DNA of 64,000 nucleotides from Pseudomonas sp. MWU13-2100 (GCF_023242365.1 NZ_JALLIX010000012.1:62001-126000); one strand, 5' to 3'; positions 1 to 8,583 are shown, counted from the stretch's first letter. Program-made: numbers and translations. The notes: a model not told the origin generated them from the sequence alone.

Positions 1-999
1 CGGCTGGAGGACCCGCAGGCGGTTCCCGAGCTGTTTGGCCTGGCGACTCACGAGGCCTTTCATTTTTATGCCGAGGCGGCTTGGGCGCATCATCCCGGGG
101 CCGAGCGCAGCATCCGCTATCCCGCCGTTGCCGAGCCGCGGCTGTATCGCAACCAGATGATTCGTCACTTGCTGGCGGCAGTCCAGGGGGAAGCCGATGG
201 GATGGCACGGGCCAGCTACTGGTATCGCCGCTGGTTGGGCGAGCATGCCGATGAGTCGACGCGCATACGCAATACCGATCGCTCCGAAGGCAGTGCCCAG
301 TATGTGGAGTTGATTGCTCAACTGCTGGCACTCGGGCTGAGGCCGGAGACTGCCGAATGGCAAGCGCTGATGCTCAAGAAGCTGGGCCCATCGAGTCAGA
401 CCGAGTTCCTGGCGGCCGATCATGAAAGTTATGCGCTGGGTGCCCTGGCAGGGCATCTGCTCGATCGCCGGGGTGTGAACTGGCTGCCTCGCGTTGCCAG
501 GGGGGAAATGCCCGTGTCGATCCTCCTGGGTTCGGTTCCGCCCCTCGAGAACCCGCCTGACGAGTCCCTGGGGCGACGCCTGCGAAAAGCGATTGCCGAG
601 ACCAATCGTCAGGCAGAACAAGCCTTCGAACCCTTTCTGCAGCGTTTCAATGATCCGACAGGCAAACACCTTCTGGTGCCGCAAGGAGCCATGCAGGGGA
701 GTTTCGGACTCGGCAATACCTACCGTATCGCCACGCTGCCCGAAAAAATTGAAACCGGAGTCGATGCCCGGTTCGCCTTGAGCGACGGTCGAATCGACCT
801 CCGGACGGCGACGGTGGCTTCCCGGATCAAGGAGGACTGTGGTCGGGAGGATTTCTACTGGATCCTGGCCTTGACCGAAGCCGAGTTCGAGGAAACTGCC
901 GAGGGGCGCCTGCGTCTCGAGCGCGATGACCTCCAGTTGGATATTCCCTATCCGCTCAAGTCCACCCAGGACCCACGGTCCTGGTGCGTCCAGGTCTGA
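1..999 (+). CDS. Putative zinc metallopeptidase-like protein (gluzincin type), N-terminus cut by window edge
   Basis: The frame is open from the first base, so the 332 visible codons are the C-terminal part of a longer protein. An HEAFH pentapeptide (nt 49-63) fits the HExxH zinc motif. About 80 residues later EGSAQYVE (around nt 283-309) resembles the third-ligand helix (EGxAxYxE) of gluzincin peptidases. No membrane segment is visible in this part. I do not recognise the family beyond that, and the substrate is unknown. It ends immediately before the convergent cupin gene, with no intervening base between the two stop codons. The peptidase assignment rests on two short motifs only. Confidence 0.6.
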   Translation, partial: RLEDPQAVPELFGLATHEAFHFYAEAAWAHHPGAERSIRYPAVAEPRLYRNQMIRHLLAAVQGEADGMARASYWYRRWLGEHADESTRIRNTDRSEGSAQYVELIAQLLALGLRPETAEWQALMLKKLGPSSQTEFLAADHESYALGALAGHLLDRRGVNWLPRVARGEMPVSILLGSVPPLENPPDESLGRRLRKAIAETNRQAEQAFEPFLQRFNDPTGKHLLVPQGAMQGSFGLGNTYRIATLPEKIETGVDARFALSDGRIDLRTATVASRIKEDCGREDFYWILALTEAEFEETAEGRLRLERDDLQLDIPYPLKSTQDPRSWCVQV

Positions 1000-1362
1000 T
1001 CAGGCCTTCTGTTCGAAGACCACGTAGATCTTGCGGCAATGTTCCAGCACCTCCCAGGTGCCCTTGAAGCCCGCCGGAATCACGAAGCGATCGCCGGCAC
1101 GCAGGGTCTTGGCGTTACCCTCTGCGTCGCGCAACACCGAGACGCCCTGGACGATTTCGCAGTATTCATGCTCGGTGTAGTTCACCGTCCACTGGCCTAC
1201 CGCGCCTTCCCAGACGCCGGCATTCATCTGCCCGCAGGGACTGCCATAGTGGTTATAGATCGTCTGCTCGGGATCGCCCTTGAAGACTTTCTCCGCTGCC
1301 GGGCGAAAACGTTCCGGCGCGGGGGTGGCTTCGCTGAAATCGACGATGTCCTGGATGCTCAT
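1000..1362 (-). CDS. Cupin domain protein (DUF861/Cupin_3 type)
   Basis: This is a 120-residue protein. The core HEYCEIVQG...GDRFVIPAGFKGTWEV matches the small single-domain cupins of the Cupin_3 family, related to ureidoglycine aminohydrolase. The start was placed at MSIQDIV because AGAGGAAGAG lies just upstream; an in-frame extension to 1431 has no ribosome site. The gene diverges from the KauB aldehyde dehydrogenase, so a linked role in polyamine or amine breakdown is plausible, but the substrate is not visible in the sequence. The family call is safe and the function is open. Confidence 0.85.
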   Translation of the reverse strand: MSIQDIVDFSEATPAPERFRPAAEKVFKGDPEQTIYNHYGSPCGQMNAGVWEGAVGQWTVNYTEHEYCEIVQGVSVLRDAEGNAKTLRAGDRFVIPAGFKGTWEVLEHCRKIYVVFEQKA

Positions 1363-1441
1363 GGTGCTCTTCCTCTGCGATGGCGGGCCTTGGGGCGGAA
1401 GGTCCGAGTCTATGTTTATTAAAACGAACATGGCAACGGCG

Positions 1442-1461
1442 TTTGACGACCTTGTGTCAAA
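1442..1461. promoter_or_regulatory. Inverted repeat TTTGAC-N8-GTCAAA between cupin gene and kauB
   Basis: TTTGAC (1442-1447) and GTCAAA (1456-1461) form a perfect 6-bp inverted repeat in the divergent 237-bp intergenic region. It could be an operator controlling one or both genes. PauR, encoded 11 kb away, is a candidate binder on functional grounds only. Confidence 0.35.
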
Positions 1462-1599
1462 TATATTGAAACTTTAGGTGCCGCTGGTTTAGGGTGGTGG
1501 GTGCCATGGGCCAAAATCTGGGCCTGTTGGGCAGAATTCCGAACGGTGCTGGCGCAAGAGCGCATGGCTCCAGTATTTCAATAAGAGGAGGACACTCGA

Positions 1600-3093
1600 A
1601 TGACCACCCTGACTCGTGCTGACTGGGAACAACGTGCCCGTGAGCTGAAGATTGAAGGCCGCGCTTACATCAATGGTGAATACACCGCCGCGGTCTCGAA
1701 TGAGACGTTCGAGTGCATCAGTCCAGTTGATGGCCGCCTGCTGACCCGGGTTGCCAGCTGTGATGCGGCAGATGCCCAGCGCGCCGTCGAGAGTGCCCGT
1801 GCGACGTTCAATTCCGGTGTCTGGTCGCGTCTGGCCCCGGCCAAGCGCAAGTCCGCGATGATTCGTTTCGCCGCGTTGCTGAAGGTCAATGCCGAGGAAC
1901 TGGCCCTGCTGGAAACCCTCGACATGGGCAAGCCGATCAGCGATTCGCTGCACATCGACGTGCCCGGCGCGGCCCAGGCCCTGAGCTGGAGCGGCGAAGC
2001 CATCGACAAGATCTATGACGAAGTGGCCGCCACTCCCCACGATCAACTGGGCTTGGTGACCCGCGAGCCGGTGGGCGTGGTCGCGGCCATTGTGCCGTGG
2101 AACTTCCCATTGATGATGGCTTGCTGGAAACTCGGGCCGGCGTTGTCCACGGGTAACTCGGTGGTTCTAAAACCATCGGAAAAATCCCCGCTGACCGCGA
2201 TCCGCATTGCCGCCCTGGCAGTTGAAGCCGGTATTCCGGCGGGCGTGCTGAACGTGCTGCCGGGTTATGGTCACACCGTCGGCAAGGCCCTGGCCCTGCA
2301 CCAGGATGTTGACACCCTGGTGTTCACCGGTTCGACCAAGATCGCCAAGCAACTGCTGATCTACTCTGGCGAGTCCAACATGAAGCGCGTCTGGCTCGAA
2401 GCCGGCGGCAAGAGCCCGAACATTGTCTTTGCCGATGCTCCGAACCTGCAGGCCGCCGCCGAGTCCGCAGCCAGCGCCATCGCCTTCAACCAGGGTGAAG
2501 TCTGCACCGCCGGTTCGCGCCTGCTGGTGGAACGTTCGATCAAGGATCGCTTCCTGCCGCTGGTGATTGAAGCGCTGAAAGCCTGGAAACCGGGCAACCC
2601 GCTGGACCCGGCGACCAATGTCGGTGCCCTGGTGGATACCCAGCAGATGAACACCGTGCTGTCGTACATCGAATCGGGCCATGCCGATGGCGCCAAGCTG
2701 GTGGCCGGCGGCAAGCGAACCCTTCAGGAAAGCGGTGGCACCTACGTCGAACCGACCATCTTCGATGGCGTGAGCAATGCAATGAAAATCGCCCAGGAAG
2801 AAATCTTCGGCCCGGTGCTGTCGGTGATTGCCTTCGACAGCGTGGAAGAGGCGATCAGCATTGCCAACGACACGCCGTATGGCCTGGCGGCGGCGGTCTG
2901 GACCGCGAATATCTCCAAGGCACACCTGACTGCCAAGGCCCTGCGGGCGGGCAGTGTGTGGGTGAATCAGTACGATGGCGGCGACATGACCGCGCCGTTC
3001 GGTGGCTTCAAGCAGTCGGGCAACGGCCGCGACAAGTCGCTGCACGCGTTCGACAAGTACACCGAGTTGAAGGCGACCTGGATCAAGCTGTAA
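1600..3093 (+). CDS. kauB: Aldehyde dehydrogenase KauB (4-guanidinobutyraldehyde / gamma-glutamyl-aminobutyraldehyde type)
   Basis: This is a 497-residue NAD(P)-dependent aldehyde dehydrogenase of the length and sequence type of Pseudomonas KauB/PuuC. It oxidises amino- or guanidino-aldehydes formed during arginine, agmatine, putrescine and related polyamine catabolism. Visible family marks are the VPWNFP segment, the glutamate motif LEAGGKSP (Glu267) and the nucleophile in GEVCTAG at Cys302, the classical position. Translation starts at ATG 1600 behind AAGAGGAGG. It stands alone, with a cupin gene divergent upstream and a REP pair and hairpin downstream. The neighbouring pauR and dad genes fit an amine and amino-acid catabolic neighbourhood. 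The enzyme class is certain; preference among the aldehydes is inferred. Confidence 0.93.
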   Translation: MTTLTRADWEQRARELKIEGRAYINGEYTAAVSNETFECISPVDGRLLTRVASCDAADAQRAVESARATFNSGVWSRLAPAKRKSAMIRFAALLKVNAEELALLETLDMGKPISDSLHIDVPGAAQALSWSGEAIDKIYDEVAATPHDQLGLVTREPVGVVAAIVPWNFPLMMACWKLGPALSTGNSVVLKPSEKSPLTAIRIAALAVEAGIPAGVLNVLPGYGHTVGKALALHQDVDTLVFTGSTKIAKQLLIYSGESNMKRVWLEAGGKSPNIVFADAPNLQAAAESAASAIAFNQGEVCTAGSRLLVERSIKDRFLPLVIEALKAWKPGNPLDPATNVGALVDTQQMNTVLSYIESGHADGAKLVAGGKRTLQESGGTYVEPTIFDGVSNAMKIAQEEIFGPVLSVIAFDSVEEAISIANDTPYGLAAAVWTANISKAHLTAKALRAGSVWVNQYDGGDMTAPFGGFKQSGNGRDKSLHAFDKYTELKATWIKL

Positions 3094-3119
3094 ACCGATC
3101 CAGGGTATGCAACAGAACC

Positions 3120-3203
3120 TGTAGGAGCTGGCTTGCTGGCGATGGCGTCCGTAAGGGCGGTGCAAAGCCCTAGGGCCGCATCGCTGGCAAGCCAGCTCCT
3201 ACA
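3120..3203. repeat. REP pair (inverted), GAGCTGGCTTGCTGGCGATG type
   Basis: TGTAGGAGCTGGCTTGCTGG (from 3120) is mirrored by CCAGCAAGCC-type sequence ending ...GCCAGCTCCTACA at 3203. This makes a large imperfect hairpin of the kind scattered between Pseudomonas genes. Confidence 0.85.
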
Positions 3204-3251
3204 GGTCGGCGCTTGATCAGGATTTTGTGTGCATGATCGGGCAGCGCCCTG

Positions 3252-3288
3252 ACACAGCCGGACTCTCCGCAAGGAAGTCCGGCTGTGT
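3252..3288. terminator. Strong hairpin upstream of MFS gene
   Basis: ACACAGCCGGACT (3252-3264) pairs perfectly with AGTCCGGCTGTGT (3276-3288) across an 11-nt loop. The following T-tract is poor, so it may be a terminator for kauB or simply a structured leader of the MFS gene. Confidence 0.55.
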
Positions 3289-3324
3289 TGTCTTGAACAG
3301 AAATTATCCACAGGAGCGTGGAAC

Positions 3325-4476
3325 ATGCGTTGGGCGACTTATTTCGCCGTGCTGGCTTCGGTGCTCAGTGTCGGCCTGGCACTGGGCGTGAGCATGCCGT
3401 TGGTGTCCCTGCGGTTGGAAAGCTGGGGTTATGGCGCCTTCGCCATTGGTGTGATGGCAGCGATGCCGGCCATTGGTGTCTTGCTGGGAGCCAGTGTCTC
3501 CAGTCACTTGGCGGCGCGCTTCGGCACTGCCAGGCTTATGGCCCTCTGCCTGTGGGCCGGGGCCTTGTCCATCGGTCTGCTGGCGCTGCTACCCAGCTAT
3601 CCGGTGTGGCTGGTGCTGCGCCTGATGATCGGGGTGATCCTGACCATTGTCTTCATTCTCGGCGAAAGCTGGATCAATCAACTGGTGGTCGAACAATGGC
3701 GCGGGCGCCTGGTGGCCCTGTATGGCAGCACTTATGCGCTGAGCCAACTGTCTGGTCCGCTGCTGCTGGCCGCCGTGGGCACCAAGGGCGACTACGGTTT
3801 CTGGGTCGGTGTGGGCTTGCTGGTGGCCGCGCCGTTCCTGTTGCTGGGACGCAGCGGTGCGCCAAGCTCCGAGTCCAGTCGTGTCACCCTGATGGACCTG
3901 TTGGGGTTCTGTCGGGGGTTGCCGGCTATTGCCTGGGCTATTTCGCTGTTTGCCGCCTTCGAGGCGATGATTCTGACGTTGCTGCCGGTTTACTGTCTGC
4001 GCCAGGGTTTCACGGCGGATATCGCCTTGGCGATGGTCAGTACGGTGGTGGTCGGCGATGCTTTGTTGCAACTGCCGATTGGTGCCATGGCCGACCGGCT
4101 GTCCCGGCGTGCGCTGTTCACCGGTTGTGCCCTGGCCCTGATGCTGTCGAGCCTGGCGGTGCCCCTGTTGATCGACACCTTGCTGATCTGGCCGTTGTGG
4201 GTGCTGTTCGGCGCCAGCGCGGGCGGGCTGTTCACCTTGTCGTTGATCCTGATCGGCGAGCGTTATCGCGACGACGCGCTGGTGCGGGCCAACGCTCATG
4301 TAGCGCAGTTGTGGGGTATTGGCTGCCTGATCGGGCCGTTGGTGGCAGGGGCGGGCAGCCAGTGGATCAGCGGGCATGCCTTGCCATTGTTCATGGCGGC
4401 TGGGGCATTGGGGTTGCTGGTGTTGGCGTTGCGTCAAGGGGCCTTTGGCATGGCGCAGCCGGCCACGACTCTGTAG
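3325..4476 (+). CDS. MFS transporter (YcaD-like)
   Basis: This is a 383-residue very hydrophobic protein with about twelve predicted membrane segments, typical of the small YcaD-type major facilitator group. The inter-segment loop with AARFGTARL and the mid-protein hydrophilic break around residues 180-195 separate two six-helix halves; MADRLSRR (about residue 255) is the second-half counterpart of the MFS signature loop. CAGGAGCG precedes ATG 3325. It is monocistronic, between hairpin elements on both sides. Sugar or drug efflux is possible, but no substrate can be read from the sequence. Confidence 0.88.
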   Translation: MRWATYFAVLASVLSVGLALGVSMPLVSLRLESWGYGAFAIGVMAAMPAIGVLLGASVSSHLAARFGTARLMALCLWAGALSIGLLALLPSYPVWLVLRLMIGVILTIVFILGESWINQLVVEQWRGRLVALYGSTYALSQLSGPLLLAAVGTKGDYGFWVGVGLLVAAPFLLLGRSGAPSSESSRVTLMDLLGFCRGLPAIAWAISLFAAFEAMILTLLPVYCLRQGFTADIALAMVSTVVVGDALLQLPIGAMADRLSRRALFTGCALALMLSSLAVPLLIDTLLIWPLWVLFGASAGGLFTLSLILIGERYRDDALVRANAHVAQLWGIGCLIGPLVAGAGSQWISGHALPLFMAAGALGLLVLALRQGAFGMAQPATTL

Positions 4477-4563
4477 GAGCAAGCTTGTTCGCGATGACGG
4501 GCTCCCGGGCACCATCGAAACATCAGCCTGCCAGCTGATCGCGAGCAAGCTTGCTCCCACAGG
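4472..4563. repeat. REP pair, GAGCAAGCTTG type
   Basis: TGTAGGAGCAAGCTTGTTCG (4472 onward) and the mirrored GCGAGCAAGCTTGCTCCCACAG (ending near 4562) flank a 40-nt centre. The first arm overlaps the MFS stop codon. The element sits between two convergent genes. Confidence 0.85.
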
Positions 4564-4580
4564 TCAGGCCTTGTGAATCT

Positions 4581-6134
4581 TCAGAGCATGCGCTCCAGCC
4601 CGATATGGTTGGCGAACCAGGCGTTGAACCGGCGCCACCCACTGCCCGGCTCGTGGTGCAGCGTGTGGAGCTGTCCGTTATCCTCGGTGACCCAGACGAT
4701 CTGCCCCTGCTCCAGGCGCGGCTGGTAGCTCAGGGCCGGGGCCATGCCGCGCAAGGCCAGGGTCCGGACGTGTTCCGCCAGCTCCGGGCTGTCCACCAGC
4801 ACGCCGACTTCGGTATTCCACAAGACCGAGCGCGGATCAAGGTTGAACGAGCCGATAAAGGATTTCTCCCGGTCGAAAATCATCGCCTTGCTGTGCAAGC
4901 TGGAGTCCGAGCCACTGTAGGCGCCTCTGTGAAACAGATGCGGTCCGCTGCCGCCACGGTCGCCGGGCTGGCGGCGCAGTTCGAAGAGTTTCACGCCATG
5001 TTCCAACAACGCCTGGCGGTAGGGTGCATAACCGCCGTGCACGGCAGGCACGTCGGTGGCCTCCAGCGAGTTGGTCAGCAGGCTGACCGAGACCCCGGCG
5101 TCGGCGCGTCCGGTCAGGTAGACCAGCCCCGGTTGGCCGGGCACGAAGTAGGCGGAAATCATCATCAGTTCGGTATGGACGTTCTTCAATTCCGGCGCCA
5201 ACTGCGTGCTCAGCAACAGTCGTGGGTCTGGTTCGTCCCTGGCCAGGACCTTGCTCGGCGCGTCCCACAGGGCCTGGCTCCAGGCCCAGATCAGTTCGCG
5301 GCGCCAGATGTCCATGTGCGGCTCGCTCTTGTAGGCCCGAAGTTTCAGGTACAGGGCGGTATTGTGCTGGCGATAGCTGCCCAGCGAGTCCTTGAGCTGC
5401 TGCCGGGCCTTGGCCAGTTCCGCCGCGGACGGTGGGCTGGAGAGGAAATTGCCGATGGGCACGCTCAGGGCGCTGTTCCAGTACTGGTCGAAGCTGTGTC
5501 CGAGTTGTTCGGCCACGGGCCCGAAGCCGAGCAGGTCGATGTCGGTGAAGTTCAGGTCCGGCTGGGCGCCGAAATATTCGTCCCCGAGGTTGCGGCCGCC
5601 GACGATGGCCGCGCTGTTGTCGGCCAGCCACAACTTGTTGTGCATCCGCCGATGTTGTTGCGACAGATTGAACAAGCGACCCAAGGTGCGGGTGGCGCCG
5701 GTGCTGCGGCCCAGGTTCAGCGGGTTGAACAGGCGGATCTGGATATTCGGGTGGGCGGCCAGCGTGCCGATGAGCGAGTCGAGCCCGTCGCTGGTGGTGT
5801 CGTCCAGCAGGATGCGTACCCGTACGCCACGATCGGCGGCCTTGATCAGTTCATCCACCAGCATGCGGGTGCTCAGGCCGTCATGGACGATGTAGTACTG
5901 CAAGTCCAGGCTGACCTGGGCATTGCGGATCAATTCGGCCCGGGCCCTGAACGCCTCGCTGCCGTTGGGCAGCAGGCGAAAGCCCGAGCGCCCCTGCCAG
6001 GGCGCGGCCTGGGCCTGAATCGAACGGCCGAAGGTCGATTCGGTCGCCGCCAGGGCCTGGCTGGGAAGCCGAGGAGCATCCAGGGTTGCGCATCCACTCA
6101 ACAGCAAGGCAATGAGCAGCAAACAGGCTTTCAA
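4581..6134 (-). CDS. Phospholipase D / cardiolipin synthase family lipoprotein
   Basis: This is a 517-residue protein with a lipoprotein signal: a charged start, a Leu-rich core and a lipobox LLSGC with Cys15. Two PLD catalytic HKD motifs are present: HNKLWLAD (His165, Lys167, Asp172), followed by GGRNLGDEYF, and HSKAMIFD (His414), followed by GSFNLDPRS. Two HKD motifs in one chain are characteristic of cardiolipin synthases and related phosphatidyltransferases. A lipoprotein anchor would put this one on the periplasmic side of the envelope, resembling the YmdC/ClsC-like group. It faces the MFS gene convergently and the MocR gene lies 60 bp upstream in the same orientation. The reaction (hydrolysis or transfer) cannot be told from motifs alone. 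Confidence 0.9.
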   Translation of the reverse strand: MKACLLLIALLLSGCATLDAPRLPSQALAATESTFGRSIQAQAAPWQGRSGFRLLPNGSEAFRARAELIRNAQVSLDLQYYIVHDGLSTRMLVDELIKAADRGVRVRILLDDTTSDGLDSLIGTLAAHPNIQIRLFNPLNLGRSTGATRTLGRLFNLSQQHRRMHNKLWLADNSAAIVGGRNLGDEYFGAQPDLNFTDIDLLGFGPVAEQLGHSFDQYWNSALSVPIGNFLSSPPSAAELAKARQQLKDSLGSYRQHNTALYLKLRAYKSEPHMDIWRRELIWAWSQALWDAPSKVLARDEPDPRLLLSTQLAPELKNVHTELMMISAYFVPGQPGLVYLTGRADAGVSVSLLTNSLEATDVPAVHGGYAPYRQALLEHGVKLFELRRQPGDRGGSGPHLFHRGAYSGSDSSLHSKAMIFDREKSFIGSFNLDPRSVLWNTEVGVLVDSPELAEHVRTLALRGMAPALSYQPRLEQGQIVWVTEDNGQLHTLHHEPGSGWRRFNAWFANHIGLERML

Positions 6135-6194
6135 TGGTCATCGCCCCGGGTCATGGGAGGTGTCGGCATATGGACGCTGTCTGGCGAGTCAAGG

Positions 6195-7628
6195 TCAATC
6201 GATACTGCTCTCGTTTTGTGCCAGTAATTTGATCGCGGCGGCGCCGACTTTGCGCACGGCCTCTTCGATCAGTGGCGTCGGCTTGGCAGCGTAGTTCATG
6301 CGCAGGCAATTGCGGTATTTGCCCGAGGCGGAAAAGATGCTGCCTACCGCGATCTGCACGCCCTGGTTCTGCAGCTCCCGGTTCAGGCGCAAGGCATCGA
6401 AACCCTCGGGCAGTTCGACCCAGAGCATGAAGCTGCCCTGGGGGCGACTGGCGCGGGTACCGGCGGGGAAATAACGGCTGATCCAGTCGATCATCAGGTC
6501 GCGGTTGCGCTGGTATTGGCTGCGCATGCGCCGCAGATGCGGCTCGAAGTGGCCGTTTCTGAGGAAATCGGCGATGGCCAGCTGCGGCTGCGGGGCGGTG
6601 GAGCCGGTGCTGATGTACTTCATGTGCAGCACCCGCTCGAGGTAGCGACCGGGTGCGACCCAGCCGATGCGCAGACCCGGGGCGAGGGTCTTGGAGAAGG
6701 AGCTGCAGAGCAGCACGCGGCCATCTTCATCGAAGGACTTGATGGTGCGCGGACGGGGGTAGGTGTAGGCCAGTTCGCCATACACATCGTCCTCGATAAT
6801 CGCCACATCGAAGCGCTGGGCCAGGGTCAGCAGGGCGCGCTTGCGTGACTCCGGCATGATGTAGCCCAGCGGATTGTTGCAGTTGGGGGTCAACTGTATG
6901 GCCTTGATCGGCCACTGTTCCAAGGCCAGTTCGAGGGCGTCGAGGCTGATGCCGGTGAGCGGGTCGGTGGGGATTTCCAGAGCCTTCATGCCCAGCCCCT
7001 TAAGGGTCTGCATGGCGCCGTGGAAGCTCGGGGAGTCCACCGCGACGATATCCCCCGGCTCGCAGATGGAGCGGATGCTGGTGGACAGGGCCTCGTGGCA
7101 GCCGGTGGTGATCACCAGGTCGTTGGGGCCGAGCTGGCAGCCCGAGTCGAGCAGCAGTCGCGCCACCTGCTCGCGCAGCCCGAGGTTGCCGTGGATATTG
7201 TCGTAGGCCAGGCCGGGCATGTCCTGGCGGCGGCTGATCTGCGCCAGGCTGCGCAGCAGCGGTTTCAGGGTCGGGCTGTCGATGTCCGGCATGCCGCGGC
7301 CCAGCTGTACGGTGTCTTCGCGGGGGACGGAGCGGATCAGTTCCAGTACCTGTTCCCATTGCGAGATATCCACAGGGCGTTGCGCCGGGCGCCCGACCAC
7401 CGGTAACGCAGGCAGTTCGCGGCCCATGGGCACGAAATAGCCGGATTTGGGTTTTGGTTGGGCCAGCCCGCTGTCTTCCAGGACGCGGTAGGCCTGCTGC
7501 ACCGTGCTCAGGCTGACACCGTGCTCCACACTCAATGCCCGTACAGAAGGCAGGCGGTCACCGGGTCGATAGAAACCTTGTTCTATGCGGGTTCCAAGCA
7601 GTTCGGCAAGGTTGACGTAGAGGGTCAT
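6195..7628 (-). CDS. MocR-type (GntR wHTH + class I aminotransferase) transcriptional regulator
   Basis: This is a 477-residue fusion of an N-terminal GntR winged helix (residues 1-75, with GDRLPSVRALSVEHGVSLSTV) and a fold-type I aminotransferase-like domain. The PLP-lysine region is CSSFSKTLAPGLRIGWV and the substrate-arginine region lies near the C-terminus. MocR regulators use PLP, often with an amino compound, as effector. I start at MTLYVNLAEL, where alignment to GntR domains begins; the frame extends to 7679 without a better start. It is divergent from a small DUF1127 gene, and repeated ATCTGTA motifs lie between them, so DUF1127 and autoregulation are the likely targets. Confidence 0.92.
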   Translation of the reverse strand: MTLYVNLAELLGTRIEQGFYRPGDRLPSVRALSVEHGVSLSTVQQAYRVLEDSGLAQPKPKSGYFVPMGRELPALPVVGRPAQRPVDISQWEQVLELIRSVPREDTVQLGRGMPDIDSPTLKPLLRSLAQISRRQDMPGLAYDNIHGNLGLREQVARLLLDSGCQLGPNDLVITTGCHEALSTSIRSICEPGDIVAVDSPSFHGAMQTLKGLGMKALEIPTDPLTGISLDALELALEQWPIKAIQLTPNCNNPLGYIMPESRKRALLTLAQRFDVAIIEDDVYGELAYTYPRPRTIKSFDEDGRVLLCSSFSKTLAPGLRIGWVAPGRYLERVLHMKYISTGSTAPQPQLAIADFLRNGHFEPHLRRMRSQYQRNRDLMIDWISRYFPAGTRASRPQGSFMLWVELPEGFDALRLNRELQNQGVQIAVGSIFSASGKYRNCLRMNYAAKPTPLIEEAVRKVGAAAIKLLAQNESSID

Positions 7629-7665
7629 GGCACAGTTCTCGGTGACGGTGGAAAGCGTAGGCCGG

Positions 7666-7750
7666 TACAGATAAGGCAAAAATACAGGATTCAGTCGTGC
7701 TTTGGCGAGATCTGTATTGATCTAATAAAAATTGATTGAATCTGTAATGG
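7666..7750. promoter_or_regulatory. Repeated ATCTGTA motifs, candidate MocR operator
   Basis: ATCTGTATTGA (from 7710) and ATCTGTAATGG (from 7740) are direct repeats exactly 30 bp apart, about three helical turns. An inverted copy TACAGAT is at 7666-7672 and a weaker one, ATACAGGAT, at 7682-7690. Direct repeats bound by one dimer are usual for MocR proteins. Binding here is inferred. Confidence 0.5.
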
Positions 7751-7810
7751 TTTTTGCTGTTCATCCATCCTGTGTACTCATGGCAACCGAGTAACGAAGG
7801 AGCAGAGGTA

Positions 7811-8056
7811 ATGAACGGCATGAGCGATGTGCGTCTGGTATTGCGCAGTCAGGAATTGGTGATCGAGCACGAGCGGGTCGTCACGGCGTCTTCCGCCCGT
7901 CGCTGCACGCCGGCCTTGGGTCGCATGGCTCTGTTCTGGCATCGCCTGTGCACCCGCAAGACCTTGCTGGAACTCACACCCGAGCAATTGCGTGATATCG
8001 GCTTGAGCCCGGATCAGGCCAGGGAAGAAGGCATTAAGCCGTTCTGGCGCTCCTAG
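7811..8056 (+). CDS. DUF1127 family small protein
   Basis: This is an 81-residue basic protein whose last 40 residues contain the DUF1127 (YjiS-like) core: LTPEQLRDIGLSPDQAREE preceded by a Trp/Arg-rich helix around WHRLCTRKTLLEL. ATG 7811 is preceded by AAGGAGCAGAGG, which sets the start; an in-frame extension back to 7754 is not needed. DUF1127 proteins are small, often arginine-rich, and some bind RNA, but this one has no assigned role. Its promoter region is shared with the divergent MocR regulator, making it the probable regulated target. Confidence 0.85.
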   Translation: MNGMSDVRLVLRSQELVIEHERVVTASSARRCTPALGRMALFWHRLCTRKTLLELTPEQLRDIGLSPDQAREEGIKPFWRS

Positions 8057-8059
8057 CGG

Positions 8060-8139
8060 CCCGGCTTGCCGACGATGGCGTCCGGATGGGGGCGTATGAC
8101 TCAAGGGCCTCATCGCTGGCAAGCCAGCTCCCACAGGGG
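8060..8139. repeat. REP pair, degenerate left arm
   Basis: CCGGCTTGCCGACGATGGCG (about 8060) is mirrored by CATCGCTGGCAAGCCAGCTC (about 8110-8129) followed by CCACAGG. It has the same organisation as the element at 3120, but with a shortened and diverged left arm. Confidence 0.7.
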
Positions 8140-8227
8140 GGGCGTTTCTTCAGATGGAGAGGTTTGCTGCCGGACGCCGCTTTTTCAGGCAAAATCCGCA
8201 CTTATTCTTCTTTCCGGTCGTCGTTCG

Positions 8228-8581
8228 ATGAGCTGTAACAGCCAGAAAATCCGCTTTCTGCGCCAGCAAATTCCGTCTTTCGAGTGTGTGCCGGGCTGTC
8301 ACGACTGCTGTGGGCCGGTGACCACCTCGTCCGAGGAGATGGCCCGCCTGCCGCGCAAGACCGCCGCCGAGCAGGAAGCGGCGCTCGACGAGCTTAATTG
8401 CGTGCACCTGGGACCGAACGGGTGCACGGTGTATGACGAACGCCCGCTGATCTGTCGTTTGTTCGGGACGACGCCGACGCTGCCTTGCCCCAATGGCCGA
8501 CGTCCCGTGGAGATGATTCATCCACGGGCCGAGCAGCAGGTGCATGAATACATCGCCAGTACCCGGCAGGTGCTGGTCTAG
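8228..8581 (+). CDS. YkgJ family cysteine-cluster protein
   Basis: This is a 117-residue protein of the YkgJ/Fli1-like zinc- or iron-chelating group. The cysteine pattern is typical: CVPGCHDCC near residue 20, then C-V-H...NGCTVYDERPLICRLFG, and a final Cys in LPCPNGRRP. The start at MSCNSQK (8228) is chosen because the family begins there; no strong ribosome site is seen. It converges with the Lrp-type regulator gene with only 2 bp between stops. The metal ligand assignment is from the family; the cellular role is unknown. Confidence 0.88.
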   Translation: MSCNSQKIRFLRQQIPSFECVPGCHDCCGPVTTSSEEMARLPRKTAAEQEAALDELNCVHLGPNGCTVYDERPLICRLFGTTPTLPCPNGRRPVEMIHPRAEQQVHEYIASTRQVLV

Positions 8582-8583
8582 GT

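Noticed and set aside
1552..1571. Possible sigma-54 promoter before kauB (TGGCGCAAGAGCGC)
   Set aside because: GG and GC are separated by nine bases, not the ten required for an RpoN promoter.
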